Shown: positions 10,931 through 18,959 of the stretch, one piece after another
Layout: each line of letters starts with the position of its first letter
Numbering within the stretch: position 1 is the stretch's first letter
Assembly: GCA_963728045.1 (NCBI GenBank)
Contig: CAVSIE010000004.1
Span: 124,001 to 188,000, forward strand
Direction of reading: 5' to 3'
DNA length: 64,000 nucleotides
Origin: VRUE01 sp963728045
Lineage (GTDB): Bacteria > Actinomycetota > Thermoleophilia > Solirubrobacterales > 70-9
Translations under genes and position numbers: made by a program
Notes under the pieces: model-generated
Seen by the model: only the letters and a program-made list of their open reading frames with translations
The model's database searches: none
Told to the model about the DNA's origin: nothing

Positions 10931-12711
10931 TGGCGCTGATCTCCAACGACAGCCTGGAGCAGGTCAAGCAGGCCGTCGACATCGTCGAGGTGATCTCGGC
11001 GCACACCGACCTGCGCCGCCAGGGAGCGCGCTGGGTCGGCCTCTGTCCCTTCCACGAGGAGCGCACGCCCTCGTTCTCGGTCGACGCCCAGGAGAAGCTC
11101 TACCACTGCTTCGGCTGCGGGGTCGGCGGCGACACGATCAAGTTCGTCGAAGAAAAGGAGGGGCTCGGCTTCGCTGACGCGGTCGAGCTGCTCGCCGATC
11201 GCTACGGGGTCGAGCTGGAGCGGGAGAAAGAGGACCCGCGGGCGGAGGCGCGGCGGGCGCAGCGCCGGCGGCTGGAGGAGCTGCTCGCCCGGGGCGCCAG
11301 CTTCTACTCGAGCTACCTGTGGGATTCGGATGAGGCGGGCAAGGCGCGCGAGTACCTGGCCGGACGGGGGCTGGGCGAGGAGGTGCTGCGGGCGTTCGGC
11401 GTCGGCTACGCGCCCAGCGCCTGGGACCAGTTGCTGCTGCGCGGGCAGCGGGCCGGGTTCAAGATCGAGGAGCTGCGCGGCGTGGGCTTGGCGCAGCGGG
11501 GCCGGAGCGGGGGCGAGTACGACCGCTTCCGTGAGCGGATCATGTTCCCGATCCGCGACCGGCGAGGCCGGGTGCTCGGCTTCGGCGGCCGGGCGATGCG
11601 CTCCGACCAGGGGGCCAAGTACGTCAACACGGCAGAGACCGACTTCTTCCACAAGAGCCAGATGCTCTACGGGGTCGACGTGGCGAAGAACGCGATCGCG
11701 AAGGCGGGGCGGGCGGTGGTGGTCGAGGGCTACACCGACGTGCTGGCGCTGCACCAGGCCGGGGTCGAGGAGGGGGTCGGCGTGATGGGCACGTCGATCA
11801 CCGACGAGCAGGTGGCGGCCCTCTCGGGGATGGTCGAGGAGGTGGTGCTCGCCCTCGACGCCGACTCGGCCGGGCAGGAGGCGATGCTGCGCGCGCAGCG
11901 AGTCGCGGCGGGGCGGAAGATGAGGCTGCTGGTGGCGGCGATGCCGGCGGGCGAGGACCCGGCCGAGATGGTCGCCGCAGAGGGCGGAGCGGAGCGGTTC
12001 CGCGCCCTGCTGGCCAGTGCCGTCGAGCTCTCCGCCTTCCAGGTCGGGCTGGTGCTGGATGGCACCGACACCGGATCGCCGGCTGAGCGCGACCGCGCTC
12101 TCGCCGAGGTCGCCCCGGTGCTGGCTGGGATGGGAGAGAGCGTCAGCCGCGACGACCTGGTTCGGAAGGTGGCGGAGCGGCTCGACCTGGAGCCGGCGAT
12201 GGTGATGGGGAGGGTCGTGGCGTCGCAGCCGACCGCCGGCGGGGCAAGCCAAGGGTCGCCGCCGGGTCCCGCCGCGAGCGCTTCGCCGCGGCGCCGCGGC
12301 GCCGGAGAGCTGACCTCGCGCGAGCGCCGCGAGCGCGCCCTGCTGGCGATGTGCATCGCGATGCCGAAAGAGGGACGCGAGTACCTCGACCGGCTCAGCG
12401 ACGACCACCTCTCAGCCAGCGGGGCCCGCATGCTCGCCTGGCTGCGCGACCACCTCGACGACCCCGCCTCCGACCTGCCCCACGACGACGACGAGCTGGC
12501 CGGCCTCATCGCCGAGCTGGTGATGCTCGCCCGCGACGAGCCCGCCTTGCCGGGGGCGATGGAGCTCAACTTCCTCCTGCTCGAGCAGCGCCGCATCGAG
12601 GCCGAGATCGCCGCTGCGGGCGAGCGTGACGACTACGAGCGCCGTGCCACCCTCAGCCGCGAGCGCGCCGCCCTGGTCGAACGCATCGCCCGCACCGAGC
12701 GCGTCGGCTGA
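10930..12711 (+). CDS. dnaG: DNA primase DnaG
   Basis: 593 residues. Start GTG at 10930 was chosen because the protein then begins VALISNDSLEQVKQAVDIV, the normal primase N-terminus; a longer open frame extends upstream into dgt. The CHC2 zinc finger is CPFHEERTPSFSV with CFGCGVGGD. The TOPRIM catalytic domain has VVVEGYTDVLALHQAG (Glu) and LALDADSAGQEAM (Asp-x-Asp). The C-terminal region after about residue 440 is the DnaB-interacting part, with a low-complexity linker (GGASQGSPPGPAASASPRR). It makes RNA primers for replication. Confidence 0.97.
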   Translation: MALISNDSLEQVKQAVDIVEVISAHTDLRRQGARWVGLCPFHEERTPSFSVDAQEKLYHCFGCGVGGDTIKFVEEKEGLGFADAVELLADRYGVELEREKEDPRAEARRAQRRRLEELLARGASFYSSYLWDSDEAGKAREYLAGRGLGEEVLRAFGVGYAPSAWDQLLLRGQRAGFKIEELRGVGLAQRGRSGGEYDRFRERIMFPIRDRRGRVLGFGGRAMRSDQGAKYVNTAETDFFHKSQMLYGVDVAKNAIAKAGRAVVVEGYTDVLALHQAGVEEGVGVMGTSITDEQVAALSGMVEEVVLALDADSAGQEAMLRAQRVAAGRKMRLLVAAMPAGEDPAEMVAAEGGAERFRALLASAVELSAFQVGLVLDGTDTGSPAERDRALAEVAPVLAGMGESVSRDDLVRKVAERLDLEPAMVMGRVVASQPTAGGASQGSPPGPAASASPRRRGAGELTSRERRERALLAMCIAMPKEGREYLDRLSDDHLSASGARMLAWLRDHLDDPASDLPHDDDELAGLIAELVMLARDEPALPGAMELNFLLLEQRRIEAEIAAAGERDDYERRATLSRERAALVERIARTERVG

Positions 12712-12779
12712 CCGATCGCCACGCCAGAAGAGGCCTTGGAAGGAAACTTTCTGTCCGAGTTAATTGGCATGATTTCCGC

Positions 12780-13474
12780 ATGGACAAGCGGTTTCTGGTG
12801 GATTGCCTAGATCAGGGACTATCGCTCGATGCGATCGGTGAGCTGACCGCCAAGCACCCGTCAACGGTGAGCTACTGGCTGAAGAAGTACGGGCTGGCTG
12901 CTCGCAATGCGGATCGGCACGCGCCAAAGGTGCGCTGGATAAGCAGCAACTCGAAGCGCTGATAGCAGCGGGTCTGACGCTACGTGAGATTGCTGAGCAG
13001 CTCGATAGAAGCGTCGCAACGATTCGCCATTGGATGGGTCGCTATGGACTCAAGACGGTTCGTCGTCGACGGAAGCAACCTTCCGGGACCCCCAAGCGCG
13101 CCGAGCTGCTGTGTCGGCGACATGGCCAGGCCGAGTTCGTCCTTGAGGGTCGTGGCTATTACAGATGCGTGAAATGCAGACTAGAAGCGGTCTCCAGGCG
13201 GCGTCGCACTATTAAGCGCACGCTCGTCCGAGAGGCCGGCGGTCAATGCATCCTTTGCGGATATTCCCGGTGTCAGCGCACTCTGCAGTTTCATCACTTG
13301 GACCCGGCAACGAAGGGCTTCCATATTGGTGATCGCGGGCAATGTCGAGCGCTTGAGCGATCACGAGAGGAGGCACGCAAGTGCGTTCTCCTGTGCGGCA
13401 ACTGCCATGCAGAGGTCGAGGCAGGAATTGTCGAGATGCCGCTAAATTCTCTTGCCAACGCCGATCCGGGGTAG
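12780..13474 (+). CDS. Tandem-HTH HNH endonuclease, frameshifted as read
   Basis: Two similar helix-turn-helix units come first: LSLDAIGELTAKHPSTVSYW (residues about 14-33) and, after the break, LTLREIAEQLDRSVATIRHW. A zinc ribbon follows (CRRHGQAEF with CVKC), then an HNH nuclease module: CILCGYSRC, LQFHHLDPATKGF, CVLLCGNCHAEVE. The frame breaks at 12929-12930: adding one G to the AAAGG gives HAPKGALDKQQLEAL and a continuous frame of 231 residues. The stop codon (TAG, 13472-13474) lies inside a tRNA 5' fragment. The gene may be a freestanding homing-type or element-associated nuclease; its target is unknown. Confidence 0.8.
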
Positions 13475-13491
13475 CTCAACTGGATTAGCAC
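13465..13491 (+). pseudogene. Truncated 5' tRNA fragment next to tRNA-Asn
   Basis: 27 nt matching the acceptor 5' strand, D-arm and following bases of the adjacent tRNA-Asn (shared TCCGGGGTAGCTCAA and GCAC; the D-loop differs). No anticodon or T-arm follows. The HNH gene ends within it. It looks like a remnant of a second tRNA copy or of an insertion at the tRNA 5' end. Confidence 0.7.
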
Positions 13492-13493
13492 GA

Positions 13494-13566
13494 TCCGGGG
13501 TAGCTCAATCGGAAGAGCACGCGGCTGTTAACCGCGGGGTTGTGGGTTCGAGTCCCACCCCCGGAG
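13494..13566 (+). tRNA. tRNA-Asn (anticodon GTT)
   Basis: 73 nt with a full cloverleaf: acceptor TCCGGGG/CCCCGGA, D-stem GCTC/GAGC, anticodon stem CGCGG/CCGCG with loop CTGTTAA (anticodon at 13527-13529), T-stem GTGGG/CCCAC with loop TTCGAGT, discriminator G. CCA is not encoded. Confidence 0.97.
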
Positions 13567-13572
13567 CTTTTC

Positions 13573-14790
13573 TCAGGTTGGCGCGCGTTCGGCCAGGCGC
13601 TCGACCAGTTCAGCGCCGCGCGCGGCGCCGTCGTGCTTGCGTCCCCAGGCAGCCAGCTCGGCGGCCCGCGCGGCGAAGGAGCGGTCGCGGAGGATGCGGC
13701 GCGCCGCCCAGCGCAGCGGCGCCGGCCGGCAGAGGCGCCAGGGCAGCGAGAGGCCGGCTTTAGCCCAGGCGACCCGCATCGCGGTCTCGCTCATGTCGCC
13801 GATCAGGGGGCAGACGAGCACCGGCGTGCCGGCGCCGAGGGCCCTCGCAACGGTGCCGTGGCCGCCATGCGAAATGACCAGCGACGCCGCTGGCATCAGC
13901 TGGCTGTAGCTGAGCCACTCGACGAGGACGGCATTCGGCGGCGCCTCGATCGGACTCTGCGGAACGACCCGGTTGGTCGTCGCCACCACCCGCACCGGCT
14001 CGCCCGCCAGCGCCGCCAACGCCGTCCGCACCAGGTGGTTCTCCGAGTCGTGCGCGGTGCTGGGCGCGACCAGGACCAACGGGCCGTCGCCCGGCGGCAG
14101 CTCGATCTCGGGGTGGGGCAGCTCGAAGGTCATCGGCCCGGTCACCTCGACGCCCGCCGGCCAGCGCCGCGGGTACTCGAGCTGGGGGAAGGTCGCGACC
14201 AGCGCCAGGTCGGGGCTGATGCCGCCGTGGAAGCGCTCGAGCGGCGGCAAGTCGAGCCGCTCGCGCTGGATGTTGAGGTCGCTCCGTCCCTGCCGCAGGC
14301 CGATGTCCAGCATCCGCTGCCCCGCTTTCCAGACCCCGCGCCCGAGCGGCGTGCGCGGTGGCCGCAGGCCGACCGCGAAGAAGGGCAGGCCCGGCTCGAC
14401 CACCGGATAGATGTGGGGGATCAAGGTCGCCAGGGGGATTCCCGCCCGCTCAGCTGCCAGCGACGGGGCGAGCGTGAGGATGTCGCTGACCACCGCGTGC
14501 GGCCGCATCTCCTCAAGCAGCGGCAGCAGGGCACGGGCCGCCTCGGCCGCGTGGGCGCCTTCCGGCGAATTGGGGTCGGGCGGGGGGAACATCCGGTATT
14601 CCTCCGCTGCGGCGAAGCCCAGCCCCGCGCCCTCGACCGCCGCCCGGCGCTCCTCCCATGTCTCGATCGTGACCTCGTGGCCACGGGCTGCCAGCGCCCT
14701 TCCCAGGGCTATTGCCGGAAACGCATGGCCCGCGTCGCCGAAGGCGGCGACCAGGAGCCTCAGGGCCCTACGGGGTGTCGAGTCCCTCAC
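13573..14790 (-). CDS. GT1-family (MGT/UGT-like) glycosyltransferase
   Basis: 405 residues. GT-B fold: N-terminal acceptor domain starting LRLLVAAFGDAGHAFPAIAL, and a C-terminal nucleotide-sugar domain with GPLVLVAPSTA, VLVEWLSYSQLMPAASLVISHGG and the HGG-H-G motif (ISHGGHGTVARALGAG), typical of macrolide/sterol-type glycosyltransferases. The donor is probably a UDP- or dTDP-sugar and the acceptor a small hydrophobic molecule, both unknown. It overlaps the upstream SDR gene by 23 bp on the same strand, so the two form an operon that may glycosylate a reduced or oxidised metabolite. Confidence 0.88.
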   Translation of the reverse strand: MRDSTPRRALRLLVAAFGDAGHAFPAIALGRALAARGHEVTIETWEERRAAVEGAGLGFAAAEEYRMFPPPDPNSPEGAHAAEAARALLPLLEEMRPHAVVSDILTLAPSLAAERAGIPLATLIPHIYPVVEPGLPFFAVGLRPPRTPLGRGVWKAGQRMLDIGLRQGRSDLNIQRERLDLPPLERFHGGISPDLALVATFPQLEYPRRWPAGVEVTGPMTFELPHPEIELPPGDGPLVLVAPSTAHDSENHLVRTALAALAGEPVRVVATTNRVVPQSPIEAPPNAVLVEWLSYSQLMPAASLVISHGGHGTVARALGAGTPVLVCPLIGDMSETAMRVAWAKAGLSLPWRLCRPAPLRWAARRILRDRSFAARAAELAAWGRKHDGAARGAELVERLAERAPT

Positions 14791-15499
14791 CCGGGCGCGT
14801 GAAGACGATCTCGGGGACGTGGCAGTTGCGCGACGTGCTGAGCAGGAAGCGCACCGCCTCGCCGATGTCCTCGGGCCGGATCATCTCCTCGCCCGGGACC
14901 TGGCCCTTGGCGAACTCGGTCATCGGCGTGTCGACGAAGCCGGGCGCCAGCGCCGTGCACTGGATCCCGTCGGCGCCCGCCTCGCGGTGCGTGGACTGGG
15001 TGAAGTTGATCACCGCCGCCTTGGTCGCGGCGTAGACCGAGAGCCAGGCCTGGCCGCCCTTGCCGGCGATCGAGGCCGTGTTGACGATCAGCGCCTTGCC
15101 GTGCTCGGCGCCGGCCTCGCGCAGTAGCGGCAGCCCCTCTCGTGTGCCCAGGACCAGGGCCCGCAGGTTAACCCCCAGCTGCATGTCGAGGTGCTTGGTC
15201 TGGATCTCCGCCATCGGCGCGCCGATTCCCACCCCGGCGTTGTTGACCAGGACGTCGAGCCGGCCGTAGGCCTCGCGGTGCTTGGCGAAGACGCCGACGA
15301 CGTCGTCCTCGTCGGTCATGTTGGCGGCGACGCTCTGCACCCCGATGCCATCGGCGCGCAGGCTCTCGGCCGCCGTCTCGAGCTTCTCCGGGCGCCGCGC
15401 GGCGACGGTCAGGCCATAGCCCTGCTCACCCAGCACACGGGCGATCGCCAGCCCGATGCCGCTCGAAGCCCCAGTGATCAACGCCGCTCGGTCCGCCAC
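14768..15499 (-). CDS. SDR family oxidoreductase
   Basis: 243 residues, classical short-chain dehydrogenase. The cofactor motif is LITGASSGIGLAIARVL, the structural motif is LVNNAGVGIGA, and the catalytic Tyr-Lys pair lies in VYAATKAAV with the Ser upstream in NTASIAG. An Arg-rich start of the second strand (AARRPEKLE) suggests NADP preference. Substrate is unknown. It is the first gene of a two-gene unit with the glycosyltransferase. Confidence 0.92.
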   Translation of the reverse strand: MADRAALITGASSGIGLAIARVLGEQGYGLTVAARRPEKLETAAESLRADGIGVQSVAANMTDEDDVVGVFAKHREAYGRLDVLVNNAGVGIGAPMAEIQTKHLDMQLGVNLRALVLGTREGLPLLREAGAEHGKALIVNTASIAGKGGQAWLSVYAATKAAVINFTQSTHREAGADGIQCTALAPGFVDTPMTEFAKGQVPGEEMIRPEDIGEAVRFLLSTSRNCHVPEIVFTRPGEGLDTP

Positions 15500-15585
15500 T
15501 TCCCGCTCCTTTCGCTCTCCCTACTGACGCGCACCCTACTCGTGGGCGGTGGGCGGGGCGGAATGAGCCGCCGCGCCGCAATAAC

Positions 15586-16641
15586 ATGGCGTCGATGCGC
15601 CTCCGCAGAGTTCTTGGGGTACCCGCCTGCCTGCTCGCAGCCGCCGTTTTGATCGGCGGCTGCGGCGACGATTCCGACTCCTCGACCTCGTCCGGGTCGA
15701 CTTCGGCCGAGAACCGCCCGGCGCCGCCGAAAAGCACTTTCCCGAGCGCCGCCGGCAAGTCGCTTGCCGAGGTGCTCAAATCCGAGATGGTAGATGGGCC
15801 GTCCGAACTCGTTGTTTCGCCGGCCGCGCTGGCCTTCTATGAGGGCGAGAACCGCTACCCGTTCGGCGTCTTTCGGCGCGATGGGTCACAGGTATCCGAC
15901 GCCGAAGTAGCGCTCTACTTCGCCCGGGCGCCGAAAGGCAAAGGCGCGGAGGCCACTGCCAAACCCCTCGACTACCCCGCCGTCGGGCCGTTCCCTGCCC
16001 GTATCGAAAGCCTGCAGACGCAGCCGGCCTTCCGGGCGCGAACGACGACCGACGATCCCGACGCCGCCTCCGTCGTCTACGTCACCGACGTCGACTTTCC
16101 CAACGACGGCGAGTGGCGCATCGTCGCGCTGATCAAAGATGAGGGCGAGGTGACCGGGACGCTGCTGACCACCAGCGCCGAGGTCGGCCGCTTCAAACGG
16201 GTGCCGCGGCCTGGACAGCAGGCGCCGACGATCCATACCCCCACCGCGGCCGATGTGGGCGGCGACCTCTCCCAGATCACGACCCGCCTCCCCCCAGACA
16301 CCCAGAACCAGGTCGACTACGCCGACGTCCTCGGCAAGGAGCCGGTAATCCTCTTGTTCGCGACCCCGCAGTTCTGCCAGAGTCGGGTCTGCGGGCCGGT
16401 TGTAGACGTGGCCGAGCAGGTCAAGGAGCTATACGGCGACGAAGCGGAGTTCATCCACATGGAGATCTTCAACGACAACGATCCCGCTGAGGACGTGCGT
16501 CCGCAGGTGCGCGCCTTCCGCCTGCCGAGCGAGCCGTGGCTATTCGCCATCGACCGGCAGGGCAAGATCCAGGCAGAGCTCGAGGGCGCCTTCGGCGTCG
16601 ATGCGCTGACCCGCGCGGTGAAGAAGGTGACGGCGGAATGA
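15586..16641 (+). CDS. Lipoprotein with C-terminal thioredoxin-like domain
   Basis: 351 residues. The signal peptide ends in a lipobox (VLIGGC, Cys about 25), followed by a Ser/Thr-rich linker. Residues about 70-215 form a domain of unknown type; residues about 230-350 resemble a thioredoxin fold with GKEPVILLFATPQFCQSRVC, where the cysteines are spaced C-x4-C rather than C-x2-C. A redox or thiol role at the outside of the membrane is inferred. An alternative ATG lies 9 nt downstream. The stop overlaps the next gene's start (ATGA), indicating co-translation. Confidence 0.85.
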   Translation: MASMRLRRVLGVPACLLAAAVLIGGCGDDSDSSTSSGSTSAENRPAPPKSTFPSAAGKSLAEVLKSEMVDGPSELVVSPAALAFYEGENRYPFGVFRRDGSQVSDAEVALYFARAPKGKGAEATAKPLDYPAVGPFPARIESLQTQPAFRARTTTDDPDAASVVYVTDVDFPNDGEWRIVALIKDEGEVTGTLLTTSAEVGRFKRVPRPGQQAPTIHTPTAADVGGDLSQITTRLPPDTQNQVDYADVLGKEPVILLFATPQFCQSRVCGPVVDVAEQVKELYGDEAEFIHMEIFNDNDPAEDVRPQVRAFRLPSEPWLFAIDRQGKIQAELEGAFGVDALTRAVKKVTAE

Positions 16642-17012
16642 GCGAGCAGGCAACACCCGACGCCGAGCAGCAGAAGCTGCTCGAGGCCTTTGCCGAGGAG
16701 GCAAAACGGCGCTGCGACGTGATTGCCGCCGGCCTGGCGACCGAGACCACCGACTTCGAGACGATGCGCGCCGAGGCCCACGCCCTGCGCGGCACCGCCG
16801 GCGCCGTCGGCCTGCGCCGCCTCGCCGAGCTGGCCGGCCTGATGGAATCCGACCTTGACGAGGCGAAGAAGACCGGCCTGATCCGCGGCGGCCGCTCCCA
16901 CCAGATCGCCGACGCCGCCAAAGCCCTCGCCGAAGGCGCCGCTGCGGCCGCCGAAGGCAAGGAAGAGCCGGCCGACGTAGGCCGCTCTTTGGCCCAGCTC
17001 TTCAGCCCCTGA
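16638..17012 (+). CDS. Hpt-domain (histidine phosphotransfer) protein
   Basis: 124 residues. Contains the Hpt signature AEAHALRGTAGAVGL with the phosphorylatable His at about residue 48, in an all-helical protein. Such proteins carry phosphate between receiver domains and kinases; no partner kinase is encoded nearby. ATG at 16638 overlaps the lipoprotein stop, so the start is well placed. The C-terminal half is Ala-rich. Confidence 0.82.
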   Translation: MSEQATPDAEQQKLLEAFAEEAKRRCDVIAAGLATETTDFETMRAEAHALRGTAGAVGLRRLAELAGLMESDLDEAKKTGLIRGGRSHQIADAAKALAEGAAAAAEGKEEPADVGRSLAQLFSP

Positions 17013-17057
17013 GCAGCCGCCAAACTCCGCCCGTCTCCCGCTACGCTCGACCCTCAA

Positions 17058-17131
17058 GGGGCGGTAGCTCAGCTGGTTAGAGCAGCGGACTCATAATCCG
17101 TCGGTCGAAGGTTCGAGTCCTTCCCGCCCCA
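17058..17131 (+). tRNA. tRNA with anticodon CAT (Met, or Ile2 if lysidine-modified)
   Basis: 74 nt: acceptor GGGGCGG/CCGCCCC, D-stem GCTC/GAGC, anticodon stem GCGGA/TCCGT with loop CTCATAA (anticodon at 17092-17094), T-stem GAAGG/CCTTC, discriminator A. It is not an initiator because the first acceptor pair is G-C and the anticodon stem lacks three G-C pairs. Its 3' half is the attachment site of the element that follows. Confidence 0.95.
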
Positions 17132-17137
17132 CTAAGA
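17088..17137 (+). repeat. attL core (50-bp direct repeat)
   Basis: Starts in the anticodon stem (GACTCATAATCC) and runs through the T-arm and acceptor to six bases past the tRNA (CTAAGA). Identical to 29783-29832. The tRNA stays intact, as expected when the element brings its own 3' end. Confidence 0.9.
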
Positions 17138-17141
17138 CAAT

Positions 17142-17155
17142 GGCTCTATAGAGCC
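17142..17155 (+). repeat. 14-bp palindrome GGCTCTATAGAGCC at the left end
   Basis: Perfect palindrome 5 bp after the attL core. Parts of it recur just after the attR core (TATAGAGCC at 29843) and as GGCTCTATA/GCTCTAT before the cores at 27528-27555 and 29740-29767. A likely integrase or excisionase binding site. Confidence 0.55.
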
Positions 17156-17190
17156 AAGTAAATAAGAGCCACTTGGCACGAAGTGGCGAA

Positions 17191-17212
17191 ATTGGTCCCG
17201 AATTGGTCCCGA
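17191..17212 (+). promoter_or_regulatory. Two tandem 11-bp repeats, candidate integrase arm sites
   Basis: ATTGGTCCCGA occurs twice head to tail (17191-17201, 17202-17212), upstream of the integrase gene. Nearly the same double motif appears about 75-90 bp inside each right-end repeat (27478-27500, 29680-29702, 31654-31676). Tyrosine integrases of this kind bind short direct repeats in the arms of att sites; that assignment is inference. Confidence 0.55.
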
Positions 17213-17219
17213 AACGCGC

Positions 17220-17225
17220 TAGAAT
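17220..17225 (+). promoter_or_regulatory. -10 hexamer TAGAAT, integrase promoter
   Basis: TAGAAT ends 10 nt before the ATG at 17236. The candidate arm repeats (17191-17212) overlap where a -35 region would be, so integrase binding could repress its own gene. Confidence 0.45.
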
Positions 17226-17235
17226 CTGGGGACCG

Positions 17236-18396
17236 ATGCGACAGCCAGCGCCCCGCCCGATCTCCGGACACGTCTTCAAGCGCAGGGGGAAGCGCGGTGC
17301 GGTCTGGTACGCGAAGTACCGGCTGCCGGACGGCAGCCAGCAGAAGAAGCGACTCGGGCCGGCCTGGACCGAGAAGACCGCGCCGCCCGATGGCTACTTC
17401 ACGAAAGGCAAGGCAGAGGCGCACCTTGACGAGCTGCTGCGGCAGGCGCGGGACGGCTCGCTGCCGGGCATGGTCAAGACCGGCAAGACCTTCGCGGACG
17501 CGACTGGGGAGTGGCTTGCCTACTGCGAGAACGTCCGTGACTGCAAGCCGTCCACGATGCGCGACTACCGCAACATGGTCCGCGTCCTCGACCGCGAGTT
17601 CGGCAAGCGCAAGATCGAGACGATTACGACTGAGGACATCGACCTCTGGATCAGCGGCTACGGCGGCTCCAACCGGACGCGGCAGAAGTACCTCGTCTGC
17701 CTCGGTTCGATCTTCAAGCGGGCGATGAAGGTCTACGGCTTGCCGCGAAACCCAGCCGACCTTGTAGAGCGTCCTCGAGTCCGCCGCGCGGCCAAGATCG
17801 ACGTGCTGCGCCCCGAGGAGGTTCTGGCGCTTGTAAGGGCGGCAGAGTCCGAGCAGGACGCGGCGATCTTCCACACGGCAGCCTTCGCCGGTCTGCGCAT
17901 GGGGGAGCTGCTTGCGCTGCGCTGGCGCGACGTGGATTTCACCCGCCGCACGATCCATGTGCGCGAGAACTGGACTCAGGGTGAGACGACGACGCCGAAG
18001 GGCGGCACTGAGCGGGCCGTGCCGATGGCGGAGGAGGTTGCCGAACGGCTCGCGCGACTCGGCCAGCGCGACCACTTTACCGCCGATGACGACCTCGTCT
18101 TTTGTACGCCGCGCGGTCAGCACGTCGGCTACAAGTCGTTGAAGGAGCGCTACCGCGCCGCGCTCCGGGCGGCAGGCCTGCGCGAAGACTTCCGCTTCCA
18201 CAACCTGCGCCACACCTTCGGCAGTACCGTGATCCGCCATGCCGACTCGCGCGAGGTCATGGAGTGGATGGGCCACGCCGACCTGACCACGACCAGGCGC
18301 TATCTCGCCTTCGTCGACCGCGAGGATGCCGCGAAGCGAGTCTCGGAAGCCTTCCGCCTGGAGGAACCGCAGGCGTCGCCGGCATCCGCAGCTTGA
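17236..18396 (+). CDS. Tyrosine site-specific integrase of the element
   Basis: 386 residues from ATG 17236; an upstream in-frame GTG would add residues with no domain content. Order of domains: a short N-terminal arm-binding-like region (SGHVFKRRGKRGAVWYAKYR), a SAM-like core-binding domain (about 95-175, KTFADATGEWLAYC), and the catalytic domain with Arg in GLRMGELLALRW, Lys in TPKGGTERAVPM, HNLRHTFGS, GHADLTTTRRY (His and nucleophile Tyr). The start lies about 100 bp from the tRNA-borne attL, the usual place for such integrases. Confidence 0.93.
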   Translation: MRQPAPRPISGHVFKRRGKRGAVWYAKYRLPDGSQQKKRLGPAWTEKTAPPDGYFTKGKAEAHLDELLRQARDGSLPGMVKTGKTFADATGEWLAYCENVRDCKPSTMRDYRNMVRVLDREFGKRKIETITTEDIDLWISGYGGSNRTRQKYLVCLGSIFKRAMKVYGLPRNPADLVERPRVRRAAKIDVLRPEEVLALVRAAESEQDAAIFHTAAFAGLRMGELLALRWRDVDFTRRTIHVRENWTQGETTTPKGGTERAVPMAEEVAERLARLGQRDHFTADDDLVFCTPRGQHVGYKSLKERYRAALRAAGLREDFRFHNLRHTFGSTVIRHADSREVMEWMGHADLTTTRRYLAFVDREDAAKRVSEAFRLEEPQASPASAA

Positions 18397-18403
18397 CGCC
18401 GGC

Positions 18404-18613
18404 CTACTTGCGCCGCCGCGTCCCATAGGTGTGCTCGGAGATCCAGCTCTCCAGATCCGAGCGCGTGAACCTCAGCCCGCGATCGCCAATCCGTATATGA
18501 GGCAGTCCCCGCGAGCGCACCAGCTCGTACAGCGTGCTGCGCGGCACCCGGAGGAGCCGCGCCGCCTCGTTGGCATCTAGCAAGGGCTCAGTGAGCAGCG
18601 GGGCTTCGGCCAT
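18404..18613 (-). CDS. Excisionase-like HTH (MerR/Xis-type) DNA-binding protein
   Basis: 69 residues from the ATG at 18613. Contains the helix-turn-helix of the excisionase family: DANEAARLLRVPRSTLYELV, GLPHIRIGDRGLRFTRSDLESW. Convergent with the integrase and separated from it by 7 bp. It probably directs excision. A longer open frame upstream has no recognisable content and was not used. Confidence 0.85.
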   Translation of the reverse strand: MAEAPLLTEPLLDANEAARLLRVPRSTLYELVRSRGLPHIRIGDRGLRFTRSDLESWISEHTYGTRRRK

Positions 18614-18671
18614 AGGTCTCTGCTCTTGTTGTCCAACGAGAAGGCGATTTGCCCCGCCTTCCTGGGATTTC

Positions 18672-18959
18672 TTAACAATCGCCCGGTGGGTCAGGGCCTT
18701 CCTTGTGACCGAACGTGTACTGCCCGAGCCGCGTCCCACCGGGATTCCAATCCATCCCATCGAGCAGGTCTCCGGGAGGAATGTCCAGCGAGCCCGCGAG
18801 TTTGATCAGCGTGTCCACACGACACACTCGTTCGCCGCGCTCGATCTGACCGACTGCTGTGCGGTGGAGCGAAGCCATGACAGCCAGCTCTTCCTGGGAG
18901 AGCTTGGCCCGCCTGCGGCAGTAGGCAAGGTTCGAGCCGAGCTGGTCTGCCACCACCAT
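18672..18959 (-). CDS. XRE-family HTH regulator
   Basis: 95 residues from the ATG at 18959. The HTH_3 domain covers about residues 7-62: LGSNLAYCRRRAKLSQEELA, LHRTAVGQIERGER, RVDTLIKLAGSLDI. It is a paralogue of the next upstream gene, with the same layout and a short C-terminal tail ending near a Trp-Asn motif (DWNPGG versus VWNSGH). ATG overlaps the upstream stop by one base (TGATG). Confidence 0.85.
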   Translation of the reverse strand: MVVADQLGSNLAYCRRRAKLSQEELAVMASLHRTAVGQIERGERVCRVDTLIKLAGSLDIPPGDLLDGMDWNPGGTRLGQYTFGHKEGPDPPGDC

